Shown here: in pieces, positions 17,463 through 25,142 of the stretch
Position numbering within the stretch: the stretch's first letter is position 1
Layout of the letters: each line of letters opens with the position of its first letter
NCBI GenBank assembly: GCA_947245315.1
Contig: CAMXNV010000002.1
Span: 1 to 29,256 of the forward strand
Source: an uncultured Oscillibacter sp.
Lineage (GTDB): Bacteria > Bacillota > Clostridia > Oscillospirales > Oscillospiraceae
Direction: 5' to 3'
DNA length: 29,256 bases
Made by a program: the position numbers and the translations under genes
The notes under the pieces: generated by a model
What the model was told of the DNA's origin: nothing
Database searches by the model: none
What the model saw: only the letters and a program-made list of their open reading frames with translations

Positions 17463-17643
17463 GCGCCCGGAGACGGGGCGGGCGCCCCTTAGCGGCAGCT
17501 TTATAATGCAGGGGCGGCGGAGCTTCTGATTTCGCCGCCCTGGAGATGATCGACGAGGCTAAGGCGCTTTTGTATCAGTGGGGGGTTTTGCCGCCTCGGG
17601 CGGAGAACTCGGGGCTTGCTTAAAAATTTGAAGAACAGACGAA

Positions 17644-17690
17644 ACGCCGGACCAGGGCTCCCCGCCCCGATCCGGCGTCTTTTCGTTTTT
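17644..17690 (+). terminator. Rho-independent terminator after rluD
   Basis: ACGCCGGA (17644-17651) pairs with TCCGGCGT (17671-17678), with further GC pairing in the loop, then CTTTTCGTTTTT. It is about 180 nt after the rluD stop. The intervening 17463-17643 has no gene with a start and ribosome site. Confidence 0.75.
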
Positions 17691-17700
17691 AAAGCAAGCC

Positions 17701-18312
17701 TTACCCCTTCAAAATATTCCCGCCGTAGGGGGCCATCTCCAGGCGGATGAAGAAGCCCTGATCGTGGGAGCAGACCGGGCAGCTCTTGGGGGCCTGGAGG
17801 CCTTCCTGGATATGGCCGCAGTTGAGGCACATCCAGGCGCATTTCACGTCGGAGACGAAGAGCTTCCCCGCCTCCAGGAGATCCGCGAAGTGGCCGAAGC
17901 GGTTGCCGTGGGTCTGCTCGATCTTGGCGATCTGCTGGAAGGAGGAGGCAATCTGAGGGAAGCCCTCCTTCCGGGCGGTCTCGGCGAAGCTGGGATAGAC
18001 GGGATCGAACTCCTCGTACTCATTGTGCTGGGCCCGGCGGAGGAGCTGGACCGCGTCGTTGGTGATATCCACCGGATAGCCGCCGTCGATCTGGACGGTC
18101 TCCCCCGCCAGGTCCTTCATGTGGTTATAGAAGATTTCCGCGTGCTCCTTCTCCTGTCCGGCGGTGAAGGTGAAAATGGCCTCCAGGACGTGGAGCTCCT
18201 GCTTTTTGCACAGGCCCGCGGCAAAGGTGTAGCGGTTCCGGGCCTGGCTCTCGCCGGCGAAGGACCGCATGAGGTTTTGGAGCGTCTCGCTCCCCTTGAG
18301 GGTTTGGGACAT
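17701..18312 (-). CDS. rbr: Rubrerythrin
   Basis: Peroxide-reducing diiron protein of anaerobes, 203 aa. The N-terminal ferritin-like four-helix domain has GESQARNRY (Glu ligand near residue 20), GQEKEHAEIFYNHM, EEFDPVYPSFAETARKEGF and KIEQTHGNRF, giving the E/ExxH diiron ligands. The C-terminal rubredoxin domain has CLNCG (about 162) and CPVC (about 178) for FeCys4. The start at 18312 has AAGGAGG 9 nt upstream. It is monocistronic, divergent from serC. The electron donor is not evident; the ferredoxin at 4589 is a candidate only in principle. Confidence 0.95.
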   Translation of the reverse strand: MSQTLKGSETLQNLMRSFAGESQARNRYTFAAGLCKKQELHVLEAIFTFTAGQEKEHAEIFYNHMKDLAGETVQIDGGYPVDITNDAVQLLRRAQHNEYEEFDPVYPSFAETARKEGFPQIASSFQQIAKIEQTHGNRFGHFADLLEAGKLFVSDVKCAWMCLNCGHIQEGLQAPKSCPVCSHDQGFFIRLEMAPYGGNILKG

Positions 18313-18438
18313 AGGGATTGCCTCCTTTTTTTGATGTGGAGGTAGTATTTCCCAAGGAGAGCGCGCTTATGCGGCCGGGGCCCCTTCCCAGGGGGCGGCA
18401 AGCTAAATTTTACCATTGTATAAATTTTCAAGATTTGG

Positions 18439-18467
18439 TTGATTCTTCCCCTGGAGTCCTGTATACT
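18439..18467 (+). promoter_or_regulatory. serC operon promoter
   Basis: TTGATT (18439-18444), 17-bp spacer, TATACT (18462-18467), 66 bp upstream of the serC ATG. No clear riboswitch fold was recognised in the short leader. Confidence 0.7.
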
Positions 18468-18532
18468 GTAGACAGGAAACTGGCCCTATATGGGCCGTCA
18501 CACATGAAAATCAGAAGATGGAGGAACAGATT

Positions 18533-19621
18533 ATGAAATACGGACGCACCTACAATTTCTCCGCCGGTCCCGCCATGATGCCGGAGCCTGTCCTGGAGGA
18601 GATTGCCGCCGAAATGATGAACTACCGCGGAAGCGGCATGTGCGTCATGGAGATGAGCCACCGCTCCAAGGTCTTCCAGCAGATCCGGGACGAGGCGGAG
18701 GCGGACCTCAGGAAGCTGATGGGCATCCCGGACAACTACAAGGTCCTCTTCATCCAGGGGGGCGGCACCGTCCAGTTCGCCATGGTGGCCATGAACCTGA
18801 TGAAGAACGGCCTGGGGTGCTATGTGGAGACCGGCGCCTGGTCCAAGAAGGCCATCGCCGAGGCGAAAAAGTACGGAGAGGTCAAGATCGTGGCCTCCTC
18901 CGCCGACAAAAACTTCTCCTATATCCCCGACTGCTCCAACCTGGACATCCCGGAAAACGCGGACTATGTCTATATCTGCGAAAATGAGACCATCAACGGA
19001 ACCACCTACTTCCAGCTCCCGGACACCAAGGGCAAGGTGCTGGTCTCCGACCAGTCCAGCATGTTCCTCTCCCGCCCCTGCGACGTGAGCAAGTACGGCC
19101 TCATCTGGGGCGGCGTCCAGAAGAACGTGGGCCCGGCGGGCATGGCCATCGTCATCATCCGGGAGGACCTCATCCGGGACGACCTGCCCAAATTCGTGCC
19201 CACCTATATGAGCTATAAGACCCATGCGGACAACGACTCCCTGTACAACACGCCCAACTGCTGGGCCATCTACTGCTGCGGGAAGGTCTTCAAGTACCTC
19301 CTGGATAACGGCGGCCTGGAGGCCATGCACCAGCGAAACGTGGAAAAGGCGGGCATCCTCTACGACTTCCTGGACCAGAGCAAGCTCTTCACCGGCGCCG
19401 TGCGCAAGGAGGACCGCTCCCTGATGAACGTGCCCTTTGTGACACCCAGCAAGGAGCAGGACGCCGATGTGGTGGCGGCCAGCAAGGAAGCGGGCTTTGA
19501 TAACCTGAAGGGTCACAAGAGCGTGGGCGGCCTCCGGGCTTCCATCTACAACGCCATGCCCAAGGAGGGCGTGGAGGCTCTGGTGGAGTTCCTCAAGAAG
19601 TACGAGGCGGAGCACGCCTGA
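18533..19621 (+). CDS. serC: Phosphoserine aminotransferase SerC
   Basis: PLP enzyme of serine synthesis: 3-phosphohydroxypyruvate plus glutamate to phosphoserine. 362 aa, family length. YNFSAGPAMMPEPVLE opens the protein, MEMSHRSKVF and FIQGGGTVQFAMV follow, and the PLP lysine is K197 in GVQKNVGPAG. SVGGLRASIYNAMP is the C-terminal signature. The ATG at 18533 has GGAGGA 8 nt upstream; the in-frame ATG at 18518 contains that same site and lacks one of its own. It heads serC-(48-aa gene)-serA; no serB is in the window. Confidence 0.95.
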   Translation: MKYGRTYNFSAGPAMMPEPVLEEIAAEMMNYRGSGMCVMEMSHRSKVFQQIRDEAEADLRKLMGIPDNYKVLFIQGGGTVQFAMVAMNLMKNGLGCYVETGAWSKKAIAEAKKYGEVKIVASSADKNFSYIPDCSNLDIPENADYVYICENETINGTTYFQLPDTKGKVLVSDQSSMFLSRPCDVSKYGLIWGGVQKNVGPAGMAIVIIREDLIRDDLPKFVPTYMSYKTHADNDSLYNTPNCWAIYCCGKVFKYLLDNGGLEAMHQRNVEKAGILYDFLDQSKLFTGAVRKEDRSLMNVPFVTPSKEQDADVVAASKEAGFDNLKGHKSVGGLRASIYNAMPKEGVEALVEFLKKYEAEHA

Positions 19622-19661
19622 ATGAAGAAATCCGAAAAGCTGCCCAAAGGAGGTTATCACA

Positions 19662-19808
19662 ATGGGAATGACGGATTTACAGTTTAAGAGTTTCCTGAAA
19701 CGGCTGATTCGGACGCTGGAAGAGGCGGAGAGCAAGGAAACCCGTGAACAGGTGGTGGCCGAGATTGAGAAGCTGAAAAAGGATTTGATGGACGACATGC
19801 TCGGCTGA
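19662..19808 (+). CDS. 48-aa helical protein between serC and serA, function unknown
   Basis: A small gene with AAAGGAGG (19647-19653) at ideal distance from ATG 19662. The product starts MGMTDLQFKSFLKRLIRTLE and ends KDLMDDMLG. It is charged throughout, has no Cys or membrane segment, and should form two amphipathic helices, the second with heptad-like spacing (EQVVAEIEKLKKDLMDDM). It lies 40 nt after serC and 95 nt before serA on the same strand, so is probably co-transcribed. Ribosome site and codon use like its neighbours support expression. No family is recognised. Confidence 0.75.
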   Translation: MGMTDLQFKSFLKRLIRTLEEAESKETREQVVAEIEKLKKDLMDDMLG

Positions 19809-19903
19809 GGCCGAACACCGCGCCTGTCCCCCAATGGGCGCGTGCCCTCCCGCTGTCGATGCCCCTGGGGTGCATCGAGAACGAATGAAAGGGGTACTAC
19901 ACT

Positions 19904-20812
19904 ATGTTAAAGCGCGTACTGGTCACCGACGGGATGGACACCTCCGCCGTGGAGAAGCTCCGGGCGGACGGTTACGAGGTGGTGGAGCAGTTCTATGAGC
20001 CCGGCGAACTGGGCCCCGCCCTGCGGGACTTCGACGCCGCCGTCATCCGCTCGGCCACCAAGATCAAGGAGCCCCAGATCGACGCCGCCAAGGGCGGACG
20101 GCTCAAGCTCATCGTCCGGGCCGGAGTGGGCGTGGACAACATCGCCGTACCATACGCCGAGGCGGCGGGCATCGCCGTGCGGAACACCCCCCGGGCCTCC
20201 TCCAACGCCGTGGCGGAGCTGGCCCTGGCCCTGCTCTTCTCCTGCGCCCGGAATATCTCCATCGCCGGGCACACCATGCGGGAGCACCGCTGGGAGAAGA
20301 AAGCCTATTCCAAGGGCTTCGAGCTGGCGGGGAAGACCGCCGGGGTCATCGGCTACGGCCGCATCGGCCGGATGGTAGGGGCCAAGTGCCAGGCCCTGGG
20401 CATGCAGGTGCTGTCCGTGGTCCACCGGAACAAGCCCGAGGGCTGCGAGTGCGAGACCATGCGCTTCGTCTCCATGGAGGAGCTCCTGGCCCAGTCCGAC
20501 GTGCTGATCCTCTGCGCCCCGGGAGGGAACAAGGCCCTGGTGGACCGGGAGTCCCTGGCCAAGATGAAGGACGGCGTGGTGATCGTCAACGTCTCCCGGG
20601 GGAGCAACGTGGACGAGGCGGCCCTGCTGGAGGCCCTGGAGTCCGGGAAGGTCCGGGCGGCGGGCCTGGACGTGTGGATGAGCGAGAAGGACCCCAACTG
20701 GGCCCTGGCCACTCACCCGGCGGTGAGCTGCACACCCCACGTGGGCGCGGGCACCAAGGAGGCCCAGAAGCGGATCGGCCTGGAGCTGGTGGACATCATC
20801 GAGGGCTTCTGA
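19904..20812 (+). CDS. serA: D-3-phosphoglycerate dehydrogenase-like D-2-hydroxyacid dehydrogenase
   Basis: NAD-dependent dehydrogenase, probably the first step of serine synthesis given serC upstream. 302 aa. N-terminal substrate domain with VRAGVGVDNI; NAD domain with GVIGYGRIGRMVG (GxGxxG); catalytic triad R232 (NVSRGSNVDE), E261 (WMSEKDPN) and H279 (CTPHVGAG). It is a short form with no C-terminal ACT regulatory domain (E. coli SerA is about 410 aa), so feedback inhibition by serine through ACT is not expected. A GAAAGGGG site precedes the ATG. Other D-hydroxyacid dehydrogenases share these motifs, so context carries the specific name. Confidence 0.88.
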   Translation: MLKRVLVTDGMDTSAVEKLRADGYEVVEQFYEPGELGPALRDFDAAVIRSATKIKEPQIDAAKGGRLKLIVRAGVGVDNIAVPYAEAAGIAVRNTPRASSNAVAELALALLFSCARNISIAGHTMREHRWEKKAYSKGFELAGKTAGVIGYGRIGRMVGAKCQALGMQVLSVVHRNKPEGCECETMRFVSMEELLAQSDVLILCAPGGNKALVDRESLAKMKDGVVIVNVSRGSNVDEAALLEALESGKVRAAGLDVWMSEKDPNWALATHPAVSCTPHVGAGTKEAQKRIGLELVDIIEGF

Positions 20813-20866
20813 GGGCCGGGTTTGCTGGCGCAAAAAAAGAGGGGTAAGTCCCCCCATACAACACCA

Positions 20867-20898
20867 AGGCCCCGGCGCTGACGCGCCGGGGCCTCTTG
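20867..20898 (+). terminator. Terminator of the serC-serA operon
   Basis: Perfect 12-bp stem (20867-20878 with 20883-20894, loop TGAC) 54 nt after the serA stop, followed by CTTG. The T-tract is poor; the stem is strong. Confidence 0.65.
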
Positions 20899-20927
20899 CG
20901 TTACCTTATCCGAGTCCGTCAAACCCA

Positions 20928-21599
20928 TCAGCCCGGCTCGTCCTCCAGCCGCCGGAGGCCCGCCAGGTCCGTCACCTGCAGGGAGAAGACCACCGACTGG
21001 GCCTCCGTCCCCATGCCCGCCTGGGCCATGACGGCCTTCATGATGGGCTTGCGGTCCTCCCCCCGGGCCAGGATGAACACCATCTCCTTCTCCGCCGCCA
21101 GGGAGACGCCGAAGAACTTCTTCGCCAGCTCCGTGCCGGTGCCCTTGGCGTGAATGGAGGTCCCCCCGGCGGCCCCGGCGGACCGGGCGGCGTCCATGAC
21201 CTGGTCCGTGTGGCCCCGGTTGGTGATGACCACGATGAGCTCGTGGGTGCTTTCCTTTTCCATGTCGTCCTCCTCCCCCTGCCGGGGCAGCAGATAGTCC
21301 CGGGCCCGGGCGCCCCCTACGCTGGAGATGGGCACCGTCATCAGGATGCCCCGGCCGGGCACGTCCAGCCAGAGCTCCCGCTCCGCCCGCCGCACCAGGC
21401 GGGAGGACCGGGGGGCCGCCAGTATCAAAACCACCTTCTCCGTGGCCTCCAGGCCCAGGCAGTCCAGAATCTCCGTGGTGGCCGTGCCCCGGCCCAGGGC
21501 CGCCAGCACCAGGGAGGCCCCCTGGGCCTGGAACCAGGCGGTGAAGTCCCCGCCCCGGCTCCGGTCCGTGATGGCGATGATCAAAACGGCTCCGGCCAT
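20928..21599 (-). CDS. P-II-family signalling protein with two P-II-like domains
   Basis: 223 aa. The second half (about residues 115-223) reads as a P-II domain: ELIVVITNRGHTDQVMDAARSAGAAGGTSIHAKG, then FFGVSLAAEKEMVFILA and IMKAVMAQAGMG. The first half (about 1-105, GAVLIIAITDRSRGGDFTAWF, LGRGTATTEILDCLGL, KVVLILA) looks like a degenerate P-II domain, so one chain may replace two subunits. The classical T-loop with its modified Tyr is not evident. It starts 34 nt after the DUF1538 gene with a GAGGAGG ribosome site, so the two are one operon. P-II proteins sense ATP/ADP and other metabolites and bind membrane transporters; control of the neighbour is inference. Confidence 0.82.
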   Translation of the reverse strand: MAGAVLIIAITDRSRGGDFTAWFQAQGASLVLAALGRGTATTEILDCLGLEATEKVVLILAAPRSSRLVRRAERELWLDVPGRGILMTVPISSVGGARARDYLLPRQGEEDDMEKESTHELIVVITNRGHTDQVMDAARSAGAAGGTSIHAKGTGTELAKKFFGVSLAAEKEMVFILARGEDRKPIMKAVMAQAGMGTEAQSVVFSLQVTDLAGLRRLEDEPG

Positions 21600-21633
21600 A
21601 GGCGGGCCTCCTCTCTCCGGCGGCGGGGCCGCC

Positions 21634-23160
21634 TTACAAATCGATGATCTCCTCGTCCCCGTCTCCCGGGGTCTCCCCGGCCCGGCGGAGCTTCCACTTA
21701 TAGGCCAGGCCCAGGAGCTGGATGGTCAGCAGGGGCGTCATGGCCACCATGGCCACCACGCCGAAGGCGTCCGTGACCACGCTGCCCCCCACGGCCTCAC
21801 AGGCCCCCATGGCAAAGGGCAGCAGGAAGGTGGCCGTCATGGGCCCGGAGGCCACGCCGCCGGAGTCAAAGGCGATGGAGGTAAAAATCTTGGGCACAAA
21901 GAAGGACAGGACCCCCGCGGCCAGGTAGCCCGGCACCAGGAAGAGGAAGATGGACGCCCCGGTGAGCACCCGGACCATGGCCAGGCCGATGGACAGAGCC
22001 ACACCGGCGGAGAGGCTGGCGCTCATGGCCCCGCCGGGAATGGCCCCGGCGGTGATCTCCTCCACCTGCTTGTTCAGCACGTGGACCGCGGGCTCCGCCT
22101 GGACGATGAACCAGCCCATCAGCATGCCAATGGGAACCAGAATCCAGTTCCAGGACAGGGCGGCGATCTGGCGGCCCAGGTAGGTCCCCGCGGGGAGGAA
22201 GCCCACGTTGACCCCCGTGAGAAACAGGGTCAGCCCTATATCAGTATACAGAATTCCCACGGTGATTTTCAATACTTTTTTTCGCTTCAGCCCCAGGGCC
22301 ACGGCCTGGAAGACGGCGAAGAAGGCCACGATGGGAAAGAGGCTCTTCAGGACCTCCCAGGCGTAGCGGGGCAGGGCCCCCAGGAAGAGGGCCCCCAGCT
22401 CCCGGCTGTCCGAGGCCCGGGGCATGGCCGCGGCGGCGTAGGCCCCGGCGGCGGGGTAGCGCATGGCCAGGAGGAGCACCGCCAGGATGGGCCCCACGGA
22501 GCACAGGGCCACCAGGCCGAAGCTGTCCTGGGCGGCACTCCGGTCGCTCCGGATGGAGGACACGCCCAGGCCCAGGGCCATGATGAAGGGCACGGTCATG
22601 GGCCCCGTGGTGACGCCCCCGGAGTCGAAGGCCACGGCCAGGAAGTCCCGGGGGACAAAGAAGGCCGCCAGGAGGAACACCACTCCATAGGACCCGATCA
22701 GCAGCCACTGGAGGGGCACCTGGAAGAGAATGCGCAGCAGGGCCACCACCAGGAAGGCCCCCACTCCCACGGCCACCGCCCCCACCAGGACAGCGTTGGG
22801 AATCCCCGGCACCTGGGAGGCCAGCACCTGGAGGTCCGGCTCCGAGACGGTGACCACCACGCCGATCAGGAAGCTGACGGTCACCACCACCCAGAGCTTC
22901 CTGGACCCGGCCATGTGGGACCCCGCCTGTTCGCCGATGGGGGTCATGGCCATCTCGGCCCCCAGGGTGAAAAAGCCCATGCCCAAAATGAGCAGCACGG
23001 CCCCCGCCAGGAAGGCCAGCAGGATGTCCACCGGCAGGGGGGCCAGGGTCAGGCAGAGGACCAGCACAATGGCGGTGATGGGCAGCACGGAGGCCAGGGC
23101 CTCCCGGACCTTCTCGCCCAGGATGGTCTTTCTTGTTCCGTCGTTTGCCCGTCTGCCCAT
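21634..23160 (-). CDS. DUF1538 family multi-pass membrane protein (two repeats)
   Basis: 508-aa integral membrane protein with about a dozen hydrophobic segments. It contains two homologous halves: AFDSGGVTTGPMTVPFIMALGLG near residue 177 and AFDSGGVASGPMTATFLLPFAMG near residue 430; each half also has a GFFTLGAEMAMTPIG or corresponding Gly-rich segment. This matches the DUF1538 family, of unknown transport substrate, by recall. The start at 23160 (MGRRANDGTRK) has AAGGAGA upstream; the open frame to 23412 is not used. The repeated AFDSGG loops could be pore or substrate-binding loops. The downstream P-II gene suggests metabolite-gated transport. Confidence 0.85.
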   Translation of the reverse strand: MGRRANDGTRKTILGEKVREALASVLPITAIVLVLCLTLAPLPVDILLAFLAGAVLLILGMGFFTLGAEMAMTPIGEQAGSHMAGSRKLWVVVTVSFLIGVVVTVSEPDLQVLASQVPGIPNAVLVGAVAVGVGAFLVVALLRILFQVPLQWLLIGSYGVVFLLAAFFVPRDFLAVAFDSGGVTTGPMTVPFIMALGLGVSSIRSDRSAAQDSFGLVALCSVGPILAVLLLAMRYPAAGAYAAAAMPRASDSRELGALFLGALPRYAWEVLKSLFPIVAFFAVFQAVALGLKRKKVLKITVGILYTDIGLTLFLTGVNVGFLPAGTYLGRQIAALSWNWILVPIGMLMGWFIVQAEPAVHVLNKQVEEITAGAIPGGAMSASLSAGVALSIGLAMVRVLTGASIFLFLVPGYLAAGVLSFFVPKIFTSIAFDSGGVASGPMTATFLLPFAMGACEAVGGSVVTDAFGVVAMVAMTPLLTIQLLGLAYKWKLRRAGETPGDGDEEIIDL

Positions 23161-23368
23161 GCGCCGGTCTCCTTTCCGTAGTTTCTGTAGGTTGTACCAT
23201 AATAGCAGAAAACAGGGGGATTTTCCAGGGAATTTGGGCTTCTTTGCGACTCCTTTACGGAGGAACAGGCGGCGGCCGCTCTTTCCTCCGCCCCCTCCCC
23301 CGTTGGAGTGCCTCCCCGGCGAAGGGCGGCGGACGCCACCCCTCCTGGGGTCCGGCGGGCGGCGTTTG

Positions 23369-23383
23369 TATCGAATTTCGATA
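23369..23383. promoter_or_regulatory. Putative operator palindrome upstream of the XRE regulator
   Basis: TATCGAA-T-TTCGATA, a perfect 15-bp inverted repeat. A TATCGAA half-site recurs at 23429-23435, next to a TATATT -10-like hexamer (23422-23427), and an overlapping imperfect palindrome lies at 23380-23398 (GATATT...AATATC). Autoregulation by the downstream HTH protein is inferred. Confidence 0.6.
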
Positions 23384-23448
23384 TTTTGTAACAATATCAT
23401 GATGGACCGCATGGATATCGCTATATTATATCGAAAAGGAGAATAGCC

Positions 23449-23745
23449 ATGGTTCGAATCTTACTATCCACCCGGCTGGGGGAGCGCCGCCTGACCCAGG
23501 CGGACCTCGCCCGGATGACGGGCATCCGCAAAAACACCATCAGCGAGCTCTACCACGAGATCGCCACCAGGGTCAGCCTGGAGCACCTGGACCTGATCTG
23601 CGAGGCCCTGGACTGCGGCCTGACGGATCTGCTGGAGGTGGTCCCCAACCCGGAACCCCGGGTCCGGACCCGGACCGGGGCCCCCCTGCCGGAGAAGGGC
23701 AGGGACGCGTTTTCAAAGAAGGAGGAGTCCAAACATGCCCATTAA
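23449..23745 (+). CDS. XRE-family (Cro/C1-type HTH) transcriptional regulator
   Basis: 98 aa. The HTH covers about residues 8-65: LGERRLTQADLARMTGIRKNTISELYHE is the helix-turn-helix and LEHLDLICEALDCGLTDLLEVVP completes the five-helix fold, like the small YozG-type regulators. The last 30 residues are Arg-, Pro- and Lys-rich and disordered. AAAAGGAGA precedes the ATG. It overlaps the radical SAM gene by 11 nt, so the two are translationally linked. The A+T-rich leader with TATCGAA repeats is unlike its GC-rich surroundings. Confidence 0.88.
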   Translation: MVRILLSTRLGERRLTQADLARMTGIRKNTISELYHEIATRVSLEHLDLICEALDCGLTDLLEVVPNPEPRVRTRTGAPLPEKGRDAFSKKEESKHAH

Positions 23746-24664
23746 AATCAAGAACTTCGGGGGCCCCCTGCTGTGGTTCGCCCGGAAGTATCGGTCCGAC
23801 TGGGTGTCCAGCCTGTCCTTCCCCCTGGTGGCCGCTCTGCGGACCCCCAAGATCAACGCCTTCATTGACCGCTTCCTCAAGGAGGAGGAGACGCCCCCCT
23901 TCCGCTTCCTGATGCTGGAGACCGTGAACCGCTGCAACGGGAAGTGCTCCTTCTGCCCCGCCAACGTCCGGGACGAGAAGCGCCCCTACAAGCGGATGAC
24001 GGAGGAGCTCTTTTCCCGGATCATCGACGAGCTGGTGGAGATCAACTGGCGGGGCACCATCTTTTTGCAGGTCAACAACGAGCCCTTCCTGGACAAGCGA
24101 ATCCTGGACTTCGCCGGGGAGATCCGCCGGAAGCGCCCCGCGTGCAAGATCTGCATCATCACCAACGGGACCATGCTCAACGTGGAGAAGGTCCGGGGGC
24201 TGACCTCCCTGGTGGATGAGCTGGTCATCAACGACTACAGCGAGCAGTACCGGCTCTCGGACCACCTGGCGGAGATTTACAAGTACGTCAAGGGCCACCC
24301 GGAGGAGTTCGCCCACATGGAGATCAGCATCAGCCGCCGGTACGCCGGGGAGATTCTGGCCACCCGGGCGGGCAATGCCCCCAACAAGCCCAAGAAGAAC
24401 AACCGGGTCTCCGCCCCCTGCATCTACCCCTTCACGGACCTCATCATCTTCCCCGACGGGCAGGTGGGCCTGTGCTGCAACGATTGCTTCGAGGTGACGG
24501 GCTTCGGCGACGTGACCCAGGACCGGCTGATGGACATCTGGACCAACGAGAAGTTCACCCAGCTCCGCCTGGCCATGCGCCAGGGGCGGGAGCACTACCC
24601 CTTCTGCGTGGAGTGCGACGTGGTGGACGCGGGAAGCCGGGAGAAGGCCATCGGCCAGGGCTGA
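23735..24664 (+). CDS. Radical SAM/SPASM protein, substrate unknown
   Basis: 309 aa. The radical SAM cluster motif is C67-NGK-C71-SF-C74 (VNRCNGKCSFCPAN), followed by ITNGTML and other core strands. The C-terminal SPASM-like region binds extra Fe-S clusters: APCIYPF, LCCNDCFE, then FCVECD. SPASM enzymes often modify peptides (RiPPs) or act as anaerobic sulfatase or dehydrogenase maturases; a subgroup works in polysaccharide or unknown pathways. No precursor peptide with a ribosome site was found within 600 bp on either side. GGAGGAG precedes ATG 23735. It overlaps the XRE gene, which makes local regulation likely. The substrate cannot be named. Confidence 0.85.
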   Translation: MPIKIKNFGGPLLWFARKYRSDWVSSLSFPLVAALRTPKINAFIDRFLKEEETPPFRFLMLETVNRCNGKCSFCPANVRDEKRPYKRMTEELFSRIIDELVEINWRGTIFLQVNNEPFLDKRILDFAGEIRRKRPACKICIITNGTMLNVEKVRGLTSLVDELVINDYSEQYRLSDHLAEIYKYVKGHPEEFAHMEISISRRYAGEILATRAGNAPNKPKKNNRVSAPCIYPFTDLIIFPDGQVGLCCNDCFEVTGFGDVTQDRLMDIWTNEKFTQLRLAMRQGREHYPFCVECDVVDAGSREKAIGQG

Positions 24665-24677
24665 GCCTTTCCTACAT

Positions 24678-24702
24678 AAAAAAAGCCGCCTCCCCCGGCG
24701 GC
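24678..24702 (-). terminator. Second minus-strand terminator
   Basis: GCCGCC (24685-24690) pairs with GGCGGC (24697-24702). On the minus strand a run of seven T follows (24684-24678). It backs up the ncRNA terminator and also lies 20 nt after the radical SAM stop, where it can serve as a plus-strand 3' hairpin. Confidence 0.7.
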
Positions 24703-24713
24703 GCGCTTCCAGA

Positions 24714-24754
24714 CAAAAAACATCCCCCCATCCGCTCCTTCGGCGAATGGGGGG
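24714..24754 (-). terminator. Terminator of the minus-strand candidate ncRNA
   Basis: Stem CCCCCCAT (24724-24731) with ATGGGGGG (24747-24754), an inner CCG/CGG pairing, then on the minus strand ATGTTTTTTG. A textbook intrinsic terminator on the minus strand. Confidence 0.85.
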
Positions 24755-25062
24755 CTTACTCATTGATCGGATTATCCAATTCGTTGTACCTCGTACTTTC
24801 TTGATGTTGCCGTTCACTGGGGTAACCGTGGGCTTGGGTGACCTGGGTTTTGCCAATCCATGAAACAATTTTCTTTGCGCGGACCTGTTGGCCCCGCCTG
24901 GCTCAGCATAGTGAGTGGTGTTTCGTCTTTGGGTATTGCCGGAGATCACACTGTTGCAAAGAGAACGCTTTTGTGAAACGGCGCTGGTCTCTTGGTCTCT
25001 ACGGGCGAACCTTTCATGGTTACCCGTTCTTCCTAGTACACTGGACTCACCCCTTTCTGTAG
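24714..25062 (-). ncRNA. Candidate structured non-coding RNA (about 345 nt; raiA-motif-like possibility)
   Basis: A minus-strand unit with a promoter (TTGACA-17-TACATT, 25067-25095) and a strong terminator, with no gene between. Local hairpins: 25001-25027 (ACGGG/CCCGT plus AACC/GGTT), 24957-24994 (AAGAGA/TCTCTT plus CGC/GCG), and a possible long-range pairing of 25045-25050 with 24911-24916 (ACTCAC/GTGAGT). The base composition is about 50% GC, lower than the genes. An open frame crosses it, but its ATG (25073-25075) lies upstream of the -10, so it would not be in the transcript, and no ribosome site precedes it. Large structured RNAs of this size, such as the raiA motif, are widespread in Clostridia; the specific name is a guess. 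Confidence 0.55.
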
Positions 25063-25066
25063 CTAT

Positions 25067-25095
25067 AATGTACAATATTTTTTGGAGTCTGTCAA
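25067..25095 (-). promoter_or_regulatory. Promoter of the candidate ncRNA
   Basis: On the minus strand, consensus TTGACA (25090-25095), 17-bp spacer, TACATT (25067-25072). Surrounding DNA is A+T-rich. Confidence 0.7.
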
Positions 25096-25142
25096 GGGTT
25101 TTTGTGAAGTTTTACGTTTTTGACAAAGCCCCCTCCCCGCCT

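Noticed and set aside
17507..17623. Short open stretch ending ...WGVLPPRAENSGLA after rluD
   Set aside because: It reads like a coding remnant but has no start codon with a ribosome site and only about 38 codons. It could be a decayed gene end, but cannot be supported.
21328..23181. 617-codon plus-strand open frame opposite the DUF1538 gene
   Set aside because: Low-complexity His-, Gly- and Gln-rich shadow of a membrane-protein gene with a good start and ribosome site.
23573..25075. 500-codon minus-strand open frame over the SPASM gene and the ncRNA region
   Set aside because: Its ATG lies upstream of the -10 of the local promoter, it has no ribosome site, and it reads through two terminators and antisense to a clear gene.
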